16,414 nt of DNA from NCBI GenBank assembly GCA_025352585.1, contig JANXTD010000263.1:1-16414 (forward strand), in the 5' to 3' direction. The notes beneath the pieces were generated by a model. It was not told the origin of the DNA. It saw only the letters and a program-made list of their open reading frames with translations, and did not search any database. Every line of letters starts with the position of its first letter. Positions within the stretch are counted from its first letter, which is position 1. This DNA comes from Fimbriiglobus sp. GTDB taxonomy: Bacteria; Planctomycetota; Planctomycetia; Gemmatales; Gemmataceae. Of this stretch, positions 14,792 through 16,414 are shown piece by piece. A program made the position numbers and the translations under genes.

Positions 14792-15333
14792 GAAACCTCG
14801 CTAGCTCTTCCGTTAGTCTTCCGCCCCGGCAACACTTCAGGGGTTGCCTCGTCTTATTGTAGTTACTCGCGAGTTTCGGTGGCGAGAACCGCCCGAGAGG
14901 TCGCGGACTCACCAGTCTGGTCGCCGGCCGGCCAGGTGTCGGAAACCCGTCACCAAACTGACCTGCCTAACGGTTGGCCGTATCTCGGGCTAAATGCTCG
15001 ATAATCGTGCAACCGGATCACCCCCAGGTCGCGGCCGAGTCGCCAGGCGACGGCGCGGCGGTTCACGTCGCGGGACGCGTTGCGGCGTCGCGAAAGCGGT
15101 CGAAACTGCAGTGGAACAGGGTGCGGAGCCTCCGCCCCCGACGGCAAGCGGCGGGCGACTTTCGTTCGTTTCCCGAAATCGCGCCGTCCCGGCATCGGGG
15201 TTGCGTTGCCTGGCCCGCCAGCGAAGTTTGCGGACTCCACGCCACGTTGCGAATCGCAAACGTCCGGTCGCTCGTAGACCCAGCCTGGCTCGAGCGCGAC
15301 CAACACGCCCGAGCCGACCCGCGAGCCAACGCC
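14792..15333. other. Divergent intergenic region with candidate control sites
   Basis: This 542-bp spacer lies between the divergent esterase and efflux genes. No gene is supported; open frames here are low-complexity. For the minus-strand esterase, TACAAT (reading 14861 to 14856) is a good -10 candidate about 65 nt from its ATG, with no clear -35. GGCAAC at 14828-14833 pairs with GTTGCC at 14843-14848 in its leader, and a 10-bp palindrome ACTCGCGAGT lies at 14865-14874. The right half is GC-rich with several short inverted repeats and an operator-like palindrome at 15247-15259. Confidence 0.45.
15247..15259. promoter_or_regulatory. Operator-like palindrome upstream of the efflux lipoprotein gene
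   Basis: TTGCGA-A-TCGCAA is a perfect 6+1+6 inverted repeat, 74 bp before the ATG at 15334. Many efflux operons are controlled by a local TetR- or MarR-family repressor binding such a palindrome. No regulator gene is in view, so this is only a candidate. Confidence 0.3.
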
Positions 15334-16414
15334 ATGAAAGCTACACCGATCCTCGCCGTCGCCGTGGGGCTGATGACCCTCTCGTTACCGGCTTGCCAGA
15401 CGCACGCCGAGGAGCCTGCCCACCACGAGCACCACAAGATCGTGGTCACCTCCCCCCAGGCCAAGGACGTCGTCACGACCCAGCAGTACGTCTGCCAGAT
15501 CCGCTCGCAGCGCCACATCGACGTTTGCGCCTTGGCCAACGGGTTCCTGATGGACATCCCCATCAAGGAGGGCCAGGCGGTCAAGAAGGGCGACGTGCTG
15601 TTCCAGATCCTGCCGACCCTCTACAAGTCGAAGCTGGACGCCGAGGTGGCCGAGGTCCGGCTCGCGCAGATCGAGTTCGACAACACCAACCGGCTGTTCA
15701 GCGGGGCCACGCCCGTGGTCTCCCAGAGCGAGGTGGCGCTCTACCAGGCCAAACTGGCCAAGGCCCAGGCCAACGCCAACAAGGCCGAGGCGGAGTTGAA
15801 CTTCGCCACGGTCCGCGCCCCCTTCGACGGCATCGTCGATCGCCTGCTCAAGCAGCAGGGCAGCAAGATCAAGGAGGAAGACGCCCTCACGACCCTGTCC
15901 GACAACAGCGTCATGTGGGTCTACTTCAACGTGCCCGAGAGCCGCTACCTCGAGTACGTGTCCGGCCTGAGCGAGCACCGGGACAGCCCGGTGATCGAAC
16001 TCGTGCTGGCCAACGGCACCAAGTTTCCACAGGTGGGCAAGATCGGCGCGATCGAGGCCAAGTTTAACAACGAGACCGGGAACATCCCCTTCCGGGCGGA
16101 CTTCGCGAACCCGGACCGCCTGCTGCGCCACGGCCAGACCGGCAACGTGCTGCTGCACCGCACCCTCAAGGACGCGGTCGTCATCCCCCAGCGGGCGACG
16201 TTCGAGACCCTCGACAAGCGCTACGTCTACGTCGTCGACGCGGACGACGTGGTGCACCAGCGTGAGGTCGTCGTCCGCCACGAGATGGACGACATCTTCG
16301 TCATCAAGAGCGGCCTCGGCGCGGCCGACCGGATCGTCCTCGACGGCGTCCGGCAGATCCACGAGGGCCAGAAGGTTGAGTACGAGGTGCTCAAGCCGGA
16401 GGCCGCCGCCGCGG
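15334..16414 (+). CDS. RND-type efflux periplasmic adaptor (HlyD/AcrA-like membrane fusion lipoprotein), partial
   Basis: The first 360 residues of an adaptor that would link an inner-membrane RND pump to an outer-membrane channel; the gene runs off the window edge with no stop. The N-terminus is a lipoprotein signal with lipobox L-P-A-C (Cys21), followed by a short His-rich linker (AHHEHHK, 29-35). The two half-lipoyl motifs are at 67-95 (ANGFLMDIPIKEGQAVKKGD) and about 158-190 (ATVRAPFDGIVDR), separated by a coiled-coil hairpin at about 96-157 with the typical S-x-S-E-V-A-L-Y-Q-A-K-L pattern. Beta-barrel and membrane-proximal parts follow. Adaptors are usually about 380-420 residues, so only a short tail is missing. 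The RND pump gene would be expected immediately to the right. The pump substrate is unknown. No strong Shine-Dalgarno is visible before the ATG; the lipobox supports the start. Confidence 0.88.
   Translation, partial: MKATPILAVAVGLMTLSLPACQTHAEEPAHHEHHKIVVTSPQAKDVVTTQQYVCQIRSQRHIDVCALANGFLMDIPIKEGQAVKKGDVLFQILPTLYKSKLDAEVAEVRLAQIEFDNTNRLFSGATPVVSQSEVALYQAKLAKAQANANKAEAELNFATVRAPFDGIVDRLLKQQGSKIKEEDALTTLSDNSVMWVYFNVPESRYLEYVSGLSEHRDSPVIELVLANGTKFPQVGKIGAIEAKFNNETGNIPFRADFANPDRLLRHGQTGNVLLHRTLKDAVVIPQRATFETLDKRYVYVVDADDVVHQREVVVRHEMDDIFVIKSGLGAADRIVLDGVRQIHEGQKVEYEVLKPEAAAA

Noticed and set aside
11999..15004. A 1001-codon plus-strand open frame opposite the third sulfatase and esterase
   Set aside because: It is the antisense shadow of two genes with clear catalytic motifs; its translation is Val/Arg/Leu-rich without domains and crosses an intergenic region. 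Long antisense frames are expected at this GC content.

Overview
The window looks like a piece of a planctomycete chromosome, most likely from the Gemmataceae. The basis is high GC, many secreted Cys-type sulfatases, SASA-type carbohydrate esterases and a DUF1080 (3-keto-disaccharide hydrolase) domain, which together are typical of that phylum. This placement is an inference from gene content; no rRNA or other marker gene is present.

Layout: 1-304 is an AT-richer non-coding edge. A secreted alpha/beta-hydrolase lies on the minus strand (305-1300). A 740-bp gap (1301-2040) follows, holding two hairpins with an identical loop but different stems and a candidate activator site. A small secreted protein of unknown function lies at 2041-2520. 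The core is a seven-gene plus-strand run, 2804-11928: SASA esterase, ATP-grasp ligase, second SASA esterase, sulfatase, a DUF1080/Sel1/C39-peptidase fusion, second sulfatase, and a formylglycine-generating enzyme (FGE) with an N-terminal membrane helix. Most gaps are 8-86 bp, so it is probably one or two operons. A third sulfatase (11939-13459, minus) meets the FGE gene tail to tail, and a secreted esterase (13703-14791, minus) lies upstream of it. After a 542-bp divergent spacer, a lipoprotein membrane-fusion subunit of an efflux pump starts at 15334 and runs off the edge.

How it works together (inference): this is a scavenging locus for sulfated, acetylated glycans. The SASA esterases and other esterases would remove acyl groups and the three sulfatases would remove sulfate. 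The FGE would convert the active-site Cys of the sulfatases to formylglycine; all three sulfatases carry the full C-x-P-S/T-R-x3-L-T-G signature and the FGE keeps both catalytic cysteines. No glycoside hydrolase, SusC/SusD pair or sugar transporter is in view, so backbone cleavage and uptake must be encoded elsewhere.

The least ordinary items are the DUF1080-Sel1-C39 fusion, the apparently periplasm-facing FGE, the cytoplasmic ATP-grasp ligase between two exported esterases, and the two same-loop hairpins. I did not find a CRISPR array, tRNA, rRNA, transposase or recognisable defence system.
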